Origin: Chloroflexota bacterium
GTDB lineage: Bacteria > Chloroflexota > Anaerolineae > Fen-1058
Direction of reading: 5' to 3'
Length of the DNA: 12,859 nt
NCBI GenBank assembly: GCA_016219235.1
Contig: JACRBO010000077.1
Location: 1 to 12,859 of the forward strand
The notes under the pieces were generated by a model. It was not told the DNA's origin. It did no database searches and worked only from the letters and a program-made list of their open reading frames with translations. Numbering within the stretch: the first letter of the stretch is position 1; each line of letters opens with the position of its first letter. Of this stretch, positions 1 to 6,997 are shown in pieces. Made by a program: the position numbers and the translations under genes.

Positions 1-3000
1 CACGGGTTGCCCTGCGTAGTCAAGCACTTTCAGTGTGTACGCGATGGGCGTGCGCGGCGCGTAACTCCCCCCCCCACCCCCCCCCGTTCCTGACGGGGGG
101 GGAGTGGGGGGGGCGGGCGTGAGTGTAACTTTCAGAATTTGTTGCTCGCGATTGACGGTGAAGGCCGCATAGCCCATCTTGAACGACGGCGCGAGTTCGT
201 TTTGATCGACGCCCTTGACGATAACCACCGACACAAAGGCGTTGGGGGCCATGTCCGGCGTGATCGGGATTTCGATCACATCGCTATTCGTCTTCAGATC
301 GATCACTTTCGCATCCAGCACGCGGCCACGCTCCACCGTGACGAGTGCACGCACGATGCCCTGATACGGCGACGGGATCAGAATCTTGGCCGTTTCGCCG
401 GGATTGTACGCCTTCTTATCGGCGACGAGCGAGACGCGATCGTTGTTGTCCTGTCGCCACGACACATACTCGCGGCTGGACACCCACACGTAAGAGGAAG
501 CGCGAATGGCGTTGCCCCTGTCGTCCGTGCCGCTGGCGACCACGCGATATTCACCGCCGGTCGGCGGTGTGAACGATGTAGTGCCTTCGCCCTTGTCATT
601 GGTGTTGGCCGTCGTCGTGAAGACCGCCGTATCGCTGAACGCCGAGGTCCAGAACACGTTGCCGTAATCGTCCTTCTGCTGCACGTTGTACCACTCGCGC
701 TGATAGTACACGACGTTGAGCGACTGATTCGCGGCGGGCGCAGCCTGCCAATCGACGGTACGCAGATCGAAGGCCATGGGCTGATTCGCCGTGCCCACGT
801 AATCGACGGGCGCGATGCCGACATAATAGCGGCCTTGATGCACGATCACATCCACACGATTGGACACTTGCTGATCGCTCAGGTCAGTGACCGCTGCCTC
901 AATGCTGAAGCGCTGACTGCCGGTCTTCTCATCCAGCTTCGCGGGGAGTGTGATCTTGAAGTTGCCCTGCGCGTCGGTCACGCCTTCGCCCGAGGCCAGC
1001 ACACCGCCGCTGCCGCCGCGCTGCGGCGAAAAGTAATCGACGTCGTTCCAACTAAAGTAGCCGGGCCCGTCATAGCGATCGAAGAAGTAGTTCTGCGCGA
1101 CCGCCGTCCAGTTGACCTTCGCCCCGCTGACCAGCCCGCCGAAGAAGTAACTGGCCTGCACGTCCACTTCTACCGTGTCGCCCTGCAATACTTCAGCCTG
1201 CTTCGGCGTCACCGTCACCTGAAACTCCGGGCGACGATATTCCGACACTAAAAACGTGCCGTAATACGTGCGCATTTGCGGCTCGGCAAAGTCCGGCGTC
1301 TTGCCCGGCACACCCGCCTGAATCGAGTAACCGCCCAGCGACGCTTCCTTATCCAGCGTGAAGTCCGCGCTAAACGAACCATAGTCCGTCAGCGGCAACG
1401 TGGCCGTATAGATTTGCGTGCCTAGCGCGTCGTAGATAACGACATCTACTTGCTTCAAGTTCGGATCGATCGCATAGCGTGCATCATCGTCCAGGCGCAC
1501 GATGCCTTTGAAGTGCACGGGCTGGCCCGGCCGGTACAGCGGCTTCTCGGTATAGATGTAGACACTGTGCGGCTCGAAGAAGAACGCGGAGTTCACCCCA
1601 AAGTCCCACGGGCCGATGCCGGCATTCCAGTCGCTCAAGGCCACACCGAACGAACCGCCCGGTTGTCCGAAGACCGCGCTCGAATTGCGGAACGGATCGA
1701 GATCGTCGGCGAAGTGCGCCCGATACAAACCTGATCCATCCGTCAGGCCGGAGGCCGTCGATCGGAACAGGTCGTCATACAAAGTCACTGAACCGGCGGG
1801 TATCTCGCGGCCCGATTGGAGATCGGTGGCCCACACGAGCGCTTCGCGCTCGGACTTCTTGTACGTCAGATTGGTGTTGACCACTGCGATCAAATGGCGC
1901 GTCGTGCCGCCAAAGTCGCGCTCGCGTTGCTCCGGCGAAGTGACACGGATCAAGTAGAGGCCCGTGGTCAACGCGCCACCGCCTTCGCTGGCAACGGGCA
2001 CGCGGATCAGGCCCGGCTGATTGAGCGGCTTATCCACCGGCATCGACCACGTGCGCACCGGCTCACTGTTGACGGGCACGTCGCGTTCCCACGATTCCCA
2101 ACCGTTCGACGAGATCAGTCGTCCGAACTCGGCAAAGCCCACGGGATATAGTTCAAAGTTCAGTTGGCTCACATTGCGATAGCGTGCATAGATCACGGTA
2201 TCCGTGTAAGCGCTGTAAATGCCGAAGCGCCCCGGCACATCGAACCACTGCTCGGGCGGCAGGGCGCGCGTGCGGAAGTTGATGACCTGATCTTGCCCCA
2301 ACTTCACGCCCCACTTATCGGCCACGTCCTTGCCGATGAGCACTTGATAACTCGACGACGGTCCCGCCCCAAAGCCAAACACGTAGCGGCGATCGTAATC
2401 GCTATAGTAGGTGTACACGCTCGAGGCTTCGATGGGCGTGGTCACGGTGATGTTGCGCAGTGAGCCTTCATCCATCGGCGTGGAGAAGTAAATCTCCATG
2501 GAAGAATACGGCGCGGCCGTGCCGCCATTGGCCGGATCGGTGCGGATGATGTACAACGGCTTCACCGTGATAAACGACCAGTTGGAATCGTAGCCGGTGG
2601 CCGCACCGCCGCTGAGACCCTTGGCGCCCATCGCCATTTTGGCGTGATAGACCGTCTCGCGCTCAAGCTGCTGTGTCGGCGTAAAGATCATCACGTCGGT
2701 CACGAAATCCGATGTTGATTGACCGCCGCCCAAGGCCGGCGCGGCGAAGTGGCCCGCTGACCCCATTGGCATGGCCGAACCCGGCATCGTCGTCGTGTAC
2801 CAGCCAAAGACGCCCGCCACTTGCGGCCCGTCTGCCGAACCCTGATGCAGCGAGAAAGCGGCCTCGGAACTGGGATGATCCATCGGCTGGTTGAAGGTCA
2901 CACGTATCGCTTCATCGATCCACACTTCCGAGGTGTCGCCGGGCGAGAACGCAATCACTTGCGGCAATTGCGTGGTAAAGGTCCACACATAGTCTTTTTG

Positions 3001-3714
3001 CAGAATCGCGCCGGTGGGGTCTTGCAGCCCGGCCGCGATCTTGGCCGTATACTTCGTGCCCGACGCCATGCGCTGATCGGGGCGGAACACATAAATGGAA
3101 GTGTTGAGCCATTCGCCCTTGCCCGTCAACGGCGGATCGAACGTCACCGGATCGGGCAGCGGGGTCGTGTCCGAAGCCGATCGGATGGGCACGATGGGCC
3201 GGTTGAACATCACGGTGATTTCAGAGGCGGGATCGACATCGATCGAATCGATGGGCATGACCTGCGTCACTTCGATGAAGCCCACGGCTTTGAACGTGAA
3301 CACGATCGGTTGCCCCAGCGTCTTGCCGTTCTCGGCTTTGGCCGTATCCGCCAGCGTCACGTTATAGGTTTCGCCGCGCGCAAAGCCGCTGCCCGTCGGC
3401 ACAAACTGCACGGCGGTGTTGGTGTCGTTCCATTTGAAATCGCCGGGAATTCGGGGCGAAATCGCAAAGGATTGTTCCACCGAGGCGCGATCCATCGGCT
3501 TGTCGAATGAGACGCTGATGGGCGATTCAGTGCCCTGTTCCTCGCCGCGTTCCGGCACGCGATTGACCACGATGGGCGGCAGGTTGGCCGCCGGCGCGGG
3601 CCGCAGCCGCGTCCACAAAAACAGCCCGCCGCCGATGACGGCAGCCAGCCCTAAGACAATCGCCAGAATCAACGGCAGTTTGGATGAAGGTCGAGACGGA
3701 CTAAGCGTAGCCAT
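1..3714 (-). CDS. Alpha-2-macroglobulin family protein, membrane-anchored, C-terminal part outside window
   Basis: The frame is open from the ATG at 3714 to the window edge (1238 residues, no stop), so the gene is cut at its 3' end. A strong AAGGAG ribosome site sits 5 nt before the ATG. An N-terminal hydrophobic segment (residues about 13-34) without a lipobox suggests a membrane anchor with the rest outside. Next come about four Ig-like modules of the SbsA/Big_5 type (about 45-143, 145-249, 250-384, 386-480), each with a phrase like VSFDKPMD, VTFNQPMD or YFSTPMD. The macroglobulin part includes the MG2 signature YTEKPLYRPGQPVHFKG (about 719-736), YRRPEFQVTVTP (about 825) and the bait-region-domain-like KKAYNPGETAKILIPSP (about 1092-1110). 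Family members are broad protease traps or envelope-defence proteins. The thioester region (CxEQ), if present, lies beyond the window, so the trapping chemistry cannot be judged. The upstream Gmad2-type lipoprotein gene is probably co-transcribed. A homopolymer-coded Pro-rich/Gly-rich linker occurs at residues 1199-1217. Confidence 0.93.
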   Translation of the reverse strand, partial: MATLSPSRPSSKLPLILAIVLGLAAVIGGGLFLWTRLRPAPAANLPPIVVNRVPERGEEQGTESPISVSFDKPMDRASVEQSFAISPRIPGDFKWNDTNTAVQFVPTGSGFARGETYNVTLADTAKAENGKTLGQPIVFTFKAVGFIEVTQVMPIDSIDVDPASEITVMFNRPIVPIRSASDTTPLPDPVTFDPPLTGKGEWLNTSIYVFRPDQRMASGTKYTAKIAAGLQDPTGAILQKDYVWTFTTQLPQVIAFSPGDTSEVWIDEAIRVTFNQPMDHPSSEAAFSLHQGSADGPQVAGVFGWYTTTMPGSAMPMGSAGHFAAPALGGGQSTSDFVTDVMIFTPTQQLERETVYHAKMAMGAKGLSGGAATGYDSNWSFITVKPLYIIRTDPANGGTAAPYSSMEIYFSTPMDEGSLRNITVTTPIEASSVYTYYSDYDRRYVFGFGAGPSSSYQVLIGKDVADKWGVKLGQDQVINFRTRALPPEQWFDVPGRFGIYSAYTDTVIYARYRNVSQLNFELYPVGFAEFGRLISSNGWESWERDVPVNSEPVRTWSMPVDKPLNQPGLIRVPVASEGGGALTTGLYLIRVTSPEQRERDFGGTTRHLIAVVNTNLTYKKSEREALVWATDLQSGREIPAGSVTLYDDLFRSTASGLTDGSGLYRAHFADDLDPFRNSSAVFGQPGGSFGVALSDWNAGIGPWDFGVNSAFFFEPHSVYIYTEKPLYRPGQPVHFKGIVRLDDDARYAIDPNLKQVDVVIYDALGTQIYTATLPLTDYGSFSADFTLDKEASLGGYSIQAGVPGKTPDFAEPQMRTYYGTFLVSEYRRPEFQVTVTPKQAEVLQGDTVEVDVQASYFFGGLVSGAKVNWTAVAQNYFFDRYDGPGYFSWNDVDYFSPQRGGSGGVLASGEGVTDAQGNFKITLPAKLDEKTGSQRFSIEAAVTDLSDQQVSNRVDVIVHQGRYYVGIAPVDYVGTANQPMAFDLRTVDWQAAPAANQSLNVVYYQREWYNVQQKDDYGNVFWTSAFSDTAVFTTTANTNDKGEGTTSFTPPTGGEYRVVASGTDDRGNAIRASSYVWVSSREYVSWRQDNNDRVSLVADKKAYNPGETAKILIPSPYQGIVRALVTVERGRVLDAKVIDLKTNSDVIEIPITPDMAPNAFVSVVIVKGVDQNELAPSFKMGYAAFTVNREQQILKVTLTPAPPTPPPSGTGGGGGGSYAPRTPIAYTLKVLDYAGQPV
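67..117. repeat. C9AC9 / G8AGTG8 homopolymer inverted repeat inside the macroglobulin gene
   Basis: On the plus strand a run of nine C, one A and nine C (67-85) is followed by a 9-nt spacer and then eight G, AGT and eight G (95-113), then CGGG. The arms are complementary apart from the A/AGT centre. On the coding (minus) strand the element stays in frame and reads as a Pro-rich then Gly-rich linker (residues about 1199-1217) within the macroglobulin protein. Both strands could form G-quadruplexes, and the runs are prone to slippage and sequencing error. Confidence 0.9.
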
Positions 3715-3725
3715 GGGAACTCCTT
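3715..3725 (-). promoter_or_regulatory. Ribosome binding site of the macroglobulin gene
   Basis: Reading the minus strand, TAAGGAGTTCCC directly precedes the ATG at 3714. AAGGAG with a 5-nt spacer is a near-ideal Shine-Dalgarno and fixes the start. Confidence 0.8.
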
Positions 3726-3733
3726 AATACATG

Positions 3734-3797
3734 ACGAGTGACGAGTAACGAGTGATGAGTAACGGTAAAATTACTCGTTACTGGTTACTCATTACGG
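3734..3797. repeat. Heptamer tandem repeats in inverted orientation (intercistronic hairpin)
   Basis: Four tandem heptamers of form A(C/T)GAGT(A/G) occupy 3734-3761. After a short AT-rich centre the complementary heptamers TTACTCG, TTACTGG, TTACTCA and a partial TTACGG follow at 3771-3797. The RNA can fold in several shifted registers. The structure covers the stop codon of the lipoprotein gene (TAA, 3792-3794 on the minus strand) and ends before the ribosome site of the macroglobulin gene. It could tune the ratio of the two products or act as a weak terminator, but it may simply be a dispersed intergenic repeat. Confidence 0.85.
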
Positions 3798-4712
3798 CTG
3801 CAAATTCACTTCCACTGAACTGAGATGAATCGTCTTGCCATCCCGCGGATGGATCACGTACACGACAATGCGGCCCGGCGGATCGGCGTCCACGCGAAAC
3901 GGCACATCGACGATGAGCGGCGCAGGCAGGCCCTCCGCATTCTCCAGCGTGCGCATCACGCGCCCCAGTGTCTCATTGTTTGGCCCGCGGACTTCGATCA
4001 CCAGGTTTTCGGTGTACAGCGTTTCGGCGACGACATGGGCCGATCCATGCAGCAGCGCGCCGGGCTGCGGCGCGGTGATGACGATGGCTTCGCGTTGATT
4101 CGGATCAGGTATCGCCACATTTGATGGTGCGTCGCTGTTCAATTGCACATCCACCGACGACAGCTGCACCGGCCAGCCGTCGCGCGCTGAAACTGCGTAC
4201 ACGATCACGCGCCCCGGCTGGGGCGCACTACCGTGCGGCGGCAGGTACGGCGGCAACAGCACGGTTGCACTGTACGGCCCGCGTTGGCCGATCGGGGCTT
4301 GAATCTGCGCCGCCGCCGAACCAATCACTCGACCGGTTTGATCGCGTACCAGAATACTCAAGCGCTGCTCGAACGCCGGATCGGCCACACCCGCCACCAC
4401 GAAACCATTGCGCACGCCCTGATTGGTCGACGGCGCGGTGATCACAATCGTTTCCACCGGGCCGATTGGTTGTGCGGCGGCCCCTTCGGGCGCTATCGAA
4501 TCCGGCGCGGCTATGCCGGGCACAACCGCCGTCGGCGTCGCCACGGCAAAGGTAATCGGGACTTTGGGCGTCCCACTGGTGGGCGACTCGCTGGCCGGCG
4601 CCGGACCGAACGCGCCTCCCACGAAGCCACACGCCAGCGTGCTCAACGACAAGATCATCAGACCCAGGGCCAGCCAGTGTGACGACCTGAGTGATTGAGT
4701 GGGGTGCCGCAT
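3792..4712 (-). CDS. Lipoprotein-like protein with two Gmad2-like Ig domains
   Basis: 306 residues from the ATG at 4712. I prefer this over the in-frame ATG at 4739 because AGGAGG lies 6 nt before 4712 and nothing similar precedes 4739. The N-terminus is a signal sequence (about 12-27) ending in STLAC with Cys28. This resembles a lipobox, but position -3 is Thr rather than Leu/Val/Ile, so lipidation is probable rather than certain. A low-complexity Pro/Ala/Thr spacer follows (about 35-85). Two copies of one domain come next: residues 87-191 and 208-304. Both begin (E)xIVITAP, carry PGR(V/I)(I/V)VY and a (A/P)RDG turn, and end LSSV(D/E)V(Q/N)L. This pattern fits Gmad2, an Ig-like domain known from spore-germination and other envelope proteins. 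No catalytic residues are seen. It is the first gene of a likely operon with the macroglobulin gene 77 nt downstream, so a shared role at the cell surface is plausible. Confidence 0.85.
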   Translation of the reverse strand: MRHPTQSLRSSHWLALGLMILSLSTLACGFVGGAFGPAPASESPTSGTPKVPITFAVATPTAVVPGIAAPDSIAPEGAAAQPIGPVETIVITAPSTNQGVRNGFVVAGVADPAFEQRLSILVRDQTGRVIGSAAAQIQAPIGQRGPYSATVLLPPYLPPHGSAPQPGRVIVYAVSARDGWPVQLSSVDVQLNSDAPSNVAIPDPNQREAIVITAPQPGALLHGSAHVVAETLYTENLVIEVRGPNNETLGRVMRTLENAEGLPAPLIVDVPFRVDADPPGRIVVYVIHPRDGKTIHLSSVEVNLQP

Positions 4713-4791
4713 AAGTGCCCTCCTAATCATAACGCCCATTTGTGTGGCAGAGTTCCGGCCAAATCAACGCCCGGACTACGGTTAAACGACG

Positions 4792-4838
4792 CTTGATCGA
4801 CGGCTTGAGGCAAAGTTGATCATACCGAGAGTTGATCA
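4792..4838. promoter_or_regulatory. Repeated TTGATC boxes, possible operator
   Basis: CTTGATCG (4792-4799), GTTGATCA (4815-4822) and GTTGATCA (4831-4838) lie in the divergent intergenic region. The two identical boxes start 16 bp apart and sit on the -10 and in the spacer of the minus-strand promoter candidate. Each contains the palindrome TGATCA. The spacing and placement would suit a repressor, but no regulator gene is in the window. Confidence 0.3.
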
Positions 4839-4847
4839 AGTATGCAA
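4819..4847 (-). promoter_or_regulatory. Candidate sigma70-type promoter for the lipoprotein/macroglobulin operon
   Basis: On the minus strand TTGCAT (-35, 4842-4847) and TATGAT (-10, 4819-4824) are separated by exactly 17 nt. The -10 matches the consensus at five of six positions, the -35 at three. Transcription would start near 4812, leaving a leader of about 100 nt before the ATG at 4712. Two GTTGATCA boxes overlap the element. Confidence 0.4.
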
Positions 4848-4888
4848 GTTAAGATTGACCGTACTTTGCGCCAGTCTGCAATCGATCA

Positions 4889-4894
4889 TATAAT
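4889..4894 (+). promoter_or_regulatory. Candidate -10 element of the pentapeptide-repeat gene
   Basis: A perfect TATAAT lies 41 nt before the ATG at 4935. A weak TTGCGC at 4866-4871 has the right 17-nt spacing for a -35. The element lies inside the longer reading frame that opens at 4842, which supports the downstream start. Confidence 0.45.
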
Positions 4895-4934
4895 GAAGAC
4901 TGGTTTGGTGAGTCCACGCGACAAGGAAACGGGC

Positions 4935-5609
4935 ATGGCGGAAATGACACGCAAAGAATTATTGCTGGCGTTGATCGGTTCGGGCGATCGGCCGCGTTTG
5001 AGCGGTCTCGATCTGAGCAGCCTCGATCTGGCCGAGATCGATTTGCGCGGCGCGAATCTGCGCAACACCAAACTGGGCGGCGCGGACTTGAGCTATGCCG
5101 ATCTGAGCGAAGCCGCACTGGCCGGGGCGGTATTGCTGGAAGCAAACCTGAGCCGCGCCAAGCTGATCAGCGCGAATCTGACCAACGCCGATCTCACGAG
5201 CGCCAACCTGCACGAGGCGCAAATGAGCACCTGCGTGTTGACAGGCGAGAATCTGGCGAATGCGCGTTTGACCTTCACCAAGTTGAGCGAATGCGTTGCC
5301 AGCGATGCCCATTTTCAGGATGCTAATCTGAACGGGGCCAACCTGACCTTTGCCAAGATTGCCAGTTGCAATTTTGCAGGGGCCAACCTGAGCGGAGCGG
5401 ACTTGAGCGGCGCGGATTTGCGGGATTGCGATCTGCGCGGCGCGAATTTGACCTTTGCCAATTTCAGTGACGCCGATCTAAGCCATACACAATTGGCCGG
5501 CGCGGATATGAGCGGCGCGAATCTGCGCGGCATTTACATCGGCGGCGATGAGCTGAACGGGGTCAAGTTAGCGGGCGCGATTATGCCGGACGGCACGCGG
5601 CACCTGTAA
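4935..5609 (+). CDS. Pentapeptide-repeat protein
   Basis: 224 residues from the ATG at 4935. AAGGAA lies 7 nt upstream, and a TATAAT (4889-4894) falls within the longer frame from 4842, so the first 31 codons of that frame are probably untranslated leader. A short helical start (MAEMTRKELLLALIGSG) leads at about residue 22 into roughly 38 consecutive A(D/N)LXX-type pentapeptides (LRGANL, LGGADL, LSYADL), which continue almost to the C-terminus. The family folds into a right-handed quadrilateral beta-helix with 20 residues per turn. Some members (Qnr, MfpA) mimic DNA and bind gyrase; most have no known role. No signal peptide or membrane segment is seen, so it is probably cytoplasmic. Four Cys residues (100, 120, 145, 165) sit in register with the helix, as described in the findings. 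The gene stands alone, divergent from the lipoprotein operon. Gyrase protection cannot be claimed from sequence alone. Confidence 0.92.
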   Translation: MAEMTRKELLLALIGSGDRPRLSGLDLSSLDLAEIDLRGANLRNTKLGGADLSYADLSEAALAGAVLLEANLSRAKLISANLTNADLTSANLHEAQMSTCVLTGENLANARLTFTKLSECVASDAHFQDANLNGANLTFAKIASCNFAGANLSGADLSGADLRDCDLRGANLTFANFSDADLSHTQLAGADMSGANLRGIYIGGDELNGVKLAGAIMPDGTRHL

Positions 5610-5619
5610 TGTAAAGGTA

Positions 5620-5648
5620 AAGGAAACAAGTAGACTAAGGAAACAAGT
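5620..5648. repeat. 12-bp direct repeat after the pentapeptide-repeat gene
   Basis: AAGGAAACAAGT occurs at 5620-5631 and again at 5637-5648. It follows the stop codon and precedes the 19-bp hairpin. No function is evident. Confidence 0.6.
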
Positions 5649-5660
5649 GGCTGATGCAGG

Positions 5661-5707
5661 CAAACCAAACAGCCTCGCCCGTGATGGTGGCGAGGCTGTT
5701 TGGTTTG
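5661..5707. terminator. Perfect 19-bp hairpin, probable terminator of the pentapeptide-repeat gene
   Basis: Positions 5661-5679 are exactly complementary to 5689-5707, with a 9-nt loop (5680-5688). It starts 51 nt after the pentapeptide-repeat stop. The stem has a GC-rich loop-side half and an A/T-rich base. No clear T-run follows on the plus strand, so it departs from a classic intrinsic terminator. It could act in both directions or stabilise the mRNA end. Confidence 0.6.
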
Positions 5708-5760
5708 GTGTAGGGCGAAGCGTTCGCACCCTATTCGGCGCTTTACTTACCTGTGACTAC

Positions 5761-5967
5761 CTTAACAATGTTAGATTGGGGCGTCATTGCGAGGAGCGCA
5801 GTTCGCCAAGCGCGCCCCCGCTTCGCGGACAGGGCGTGCGACGAAGCAATCTCGGTTGACCGGCGCTGAGATTGCTTCGCAACGCCCTGTCCGTCGCAAA
5901 GCGGCGGGGGCGCGCCAGGCGAAAGCGCTCGCAAAGACGGCGTTCCGGTGAATTTAACATTGTCAAG
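5761..5967. mobile_element. MITE-like inverted-repeat element with possible CTAC target duplication
   Basis: An outer inverted repeat pairs 5761-5777 with 5951-5967 (15 of 17 positions). Inside it a longer imperfect palindrome pairs 5783-5853 with 5868-5938, about 71 nt per arm around a 14-nt centre. The inner ends read GTCATTGCGAGG and the centre of each arm GAAGCAATCTC or its complement. From memory, this composition matches a type of dispersed palindrome common in bacterial intergenic regions. CTAC stands directly on both sides (5757-5760 and 5968-5971), consistent with a 4-bp target duplication. No transposase is encoded; short frames across it (for example 5647-5859) are spurious. It lies between two convergent genes. 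Confidence 0.7.
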
Positions 5968-5989
5968 CTACAGAGCGAATGCAGCGACC

Positions 5990-6733
5990 CTACTTCACGT
6001 TGAACGTCACTTGTAGCTGCGTCGAGATGGACAGCTGGCCGGGCTGAATGGGCGCGCCGCCGCCGCCCAAACCCGTGGCCCGATCAAACAAGGGTACCGC
6101 GCTGCTGCTGACGACTTCGCTGATCTCGATTACGTCGCCGACTTGCACACCGAACAGGCGGGCCAGATCGGCCGCGCGGGCGCGAGCATCGGCCACAGCC
6201 TTCTCACGTGCATCGGCTTCGAGCCTGGTCGTATCGGCTACACTGAAACTGACGCCAGAGATGTTGTTCGCTCCGGCAGCCACAGCCTTGTCCAACACGG
6301 GGCCGACCTGGCTGATGTCACGAATGGTGACGCTGACACTGGCACTGGCATGATAGATGCTCTCACCCGTCGCTTCACCGGTCTCCGGCTTGTAGCGCTG
6401 TTCGGTATACACGCTATAATAGGTGGTCTGGATGTCTTTTTCATCGATACCGGCGGCCTTCAACGCCTCGATCAGTTTGGTCATCTGGTCATTGTTGGCG
6501 CGCGTCGCCTGTTCCGGCGTCGTCGATTGCGTTTCGATGCCCAGCTGGGCTGTGGCCCGATCGGGCGCACCGGAGGCCGTGCCGCCGCCCACGACCGTAA
6601 TCGTGCGGCCCTCGGTCGCTGTCGCAGCCTGATTCAAAGCCGTCGCTGTGGGCGCTCCAACCGCTGCGCACCCGGCGATCGAACCGATGATCAATAGACC
6701 TGCCAGCGCCGTTAAAACTCGCTTGGTTAACAT
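5990..6733 (-). CDS. SIMPL domain (DUF541/YggE-like) lipoprotein
   Basis: 247 residues from the ATG at 6733. AGGAG lies 8-9 nt upstream, whereas the in-frame ATG at 6778 has no ribosome site. The N-terminus is a signal sequence with a canonical lipobox, IAGC, lipidated Cys at 22, so the protein should be anchored on the outer face of the membrane. A short Ala/Thr spacer precedes the SIMPL domain, which runs from about residue 43 (GRTITVVGGGTASGAPDRA) to the end. Family features are the GIDEKDIQTTYYSV segment (about 95-108), the ISGVSFSVAD strand (about 158-167) and the REKAVADARARAADLARLFG helix (176-195) followed by VQVGDVIEISE. Relatives include E. coli YggE and Brucella BP26, the latter forming large oligomers; the biochemical role is unknown. 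The gene is divergent from the TadE-like gene and convergent with the pentapeptide-repeat gene. Length and domain are complete. Confidence 0.93.
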   Translation of the reverse strand: MLTKRVLTALAGLLIIGSIAGCAAVGAPTATALNQAATATEGRTITVVGGGTASGAPDRATAQLGIETQSTTPEQATRANNDQMTKLIEALKAAGIDEKDIQTTYYSVYTEQRYKPETGEATGESIYHASASVSVTIRDISQVGPVLDKAVAAGANNISGVSFSVADTTRLEADAREKAVADARARAADLARLFGVQVGDVIEISEVVSSSAVPLFDRATGLGGGGAPIQPGQLSISTQLQVTFNVK

Positions 6734-6997
6734 GTTAGTATCTCCTGTTAGTAAGTTTGGATGAGTGTTGTTGCTCATCTTTCACAAGGCAGACGCTACT
6801 AAAGAGCGAACGGTTCCCCTGTCGGCTGCCGTGCCATAGTCAAATTTGTGTCAAAAAACAGTTTCAATTTTAGCATGATCCTCAAATGAATGACCTAAAT
6901 ACTAAGGTGATTCAGTTAAGATAGTGGTATATTTCGGTTGTCTATATGGCGTTGCAATCGCCCACCTGCTGTTGTCAATTTTCGTCTGGAGTTTACT
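6734..6997. promoter_or_regulatory. Divergent control region between SIMPL and TadE-like genes
   Basis: 264 nt, AT-richer than its surroundings. On the plus strand TGGTATATT (6925-6933) is an extended -10 candidate, with transcription starting near 6940 and a leader of about 58 nt. It has no convincing -35. On the minus strand a TTGACA (6849-6854) is present but without a good -10 at 17 nt. A short palindrome CAAATTTG is at 6841-6848. I see no riboswitch or small gene here. Confidence 0.35.

Noticed and set aside
139..1251. 370-residue plus-strand open frame
   Set aside because: It runs in codon register opposite the macroglobulin gene; its long openness follows from the GC-rich codon use of that gene. 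It has no ribosome site and no recognisable protein features.
2821..3510. 229-residue plus-strand open frame
   Set aside because: Antisense shadow of the macroglobulin Ig-like modules, in the same codon-aligned register. His/Arg-rich composition without motifs.
4842..4934. 31-residue N-terminal extension of the pentapeptide-repeat protein
   Set aside because: It has no ribosome site at 4842, contains a TATAAT promoter element, and is not repeat sequence; AAGGAA supports the 4935 start.
5647..5859. 70-residue plus-strand open frame
   Set aside because: It crosses the 19-bp hairpin and the left arm of the inverted-repeat element. Its C-terminal CEERSS-like sequence is, from memory, the usual false translation of such palindromes.
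6849..6854. TTGACA on the minus strand as -35 of the SIMPL gene
   Set aside because: No acceptable -10 lies 16-18 nt downstream, so I do not call a promoter from it alone.
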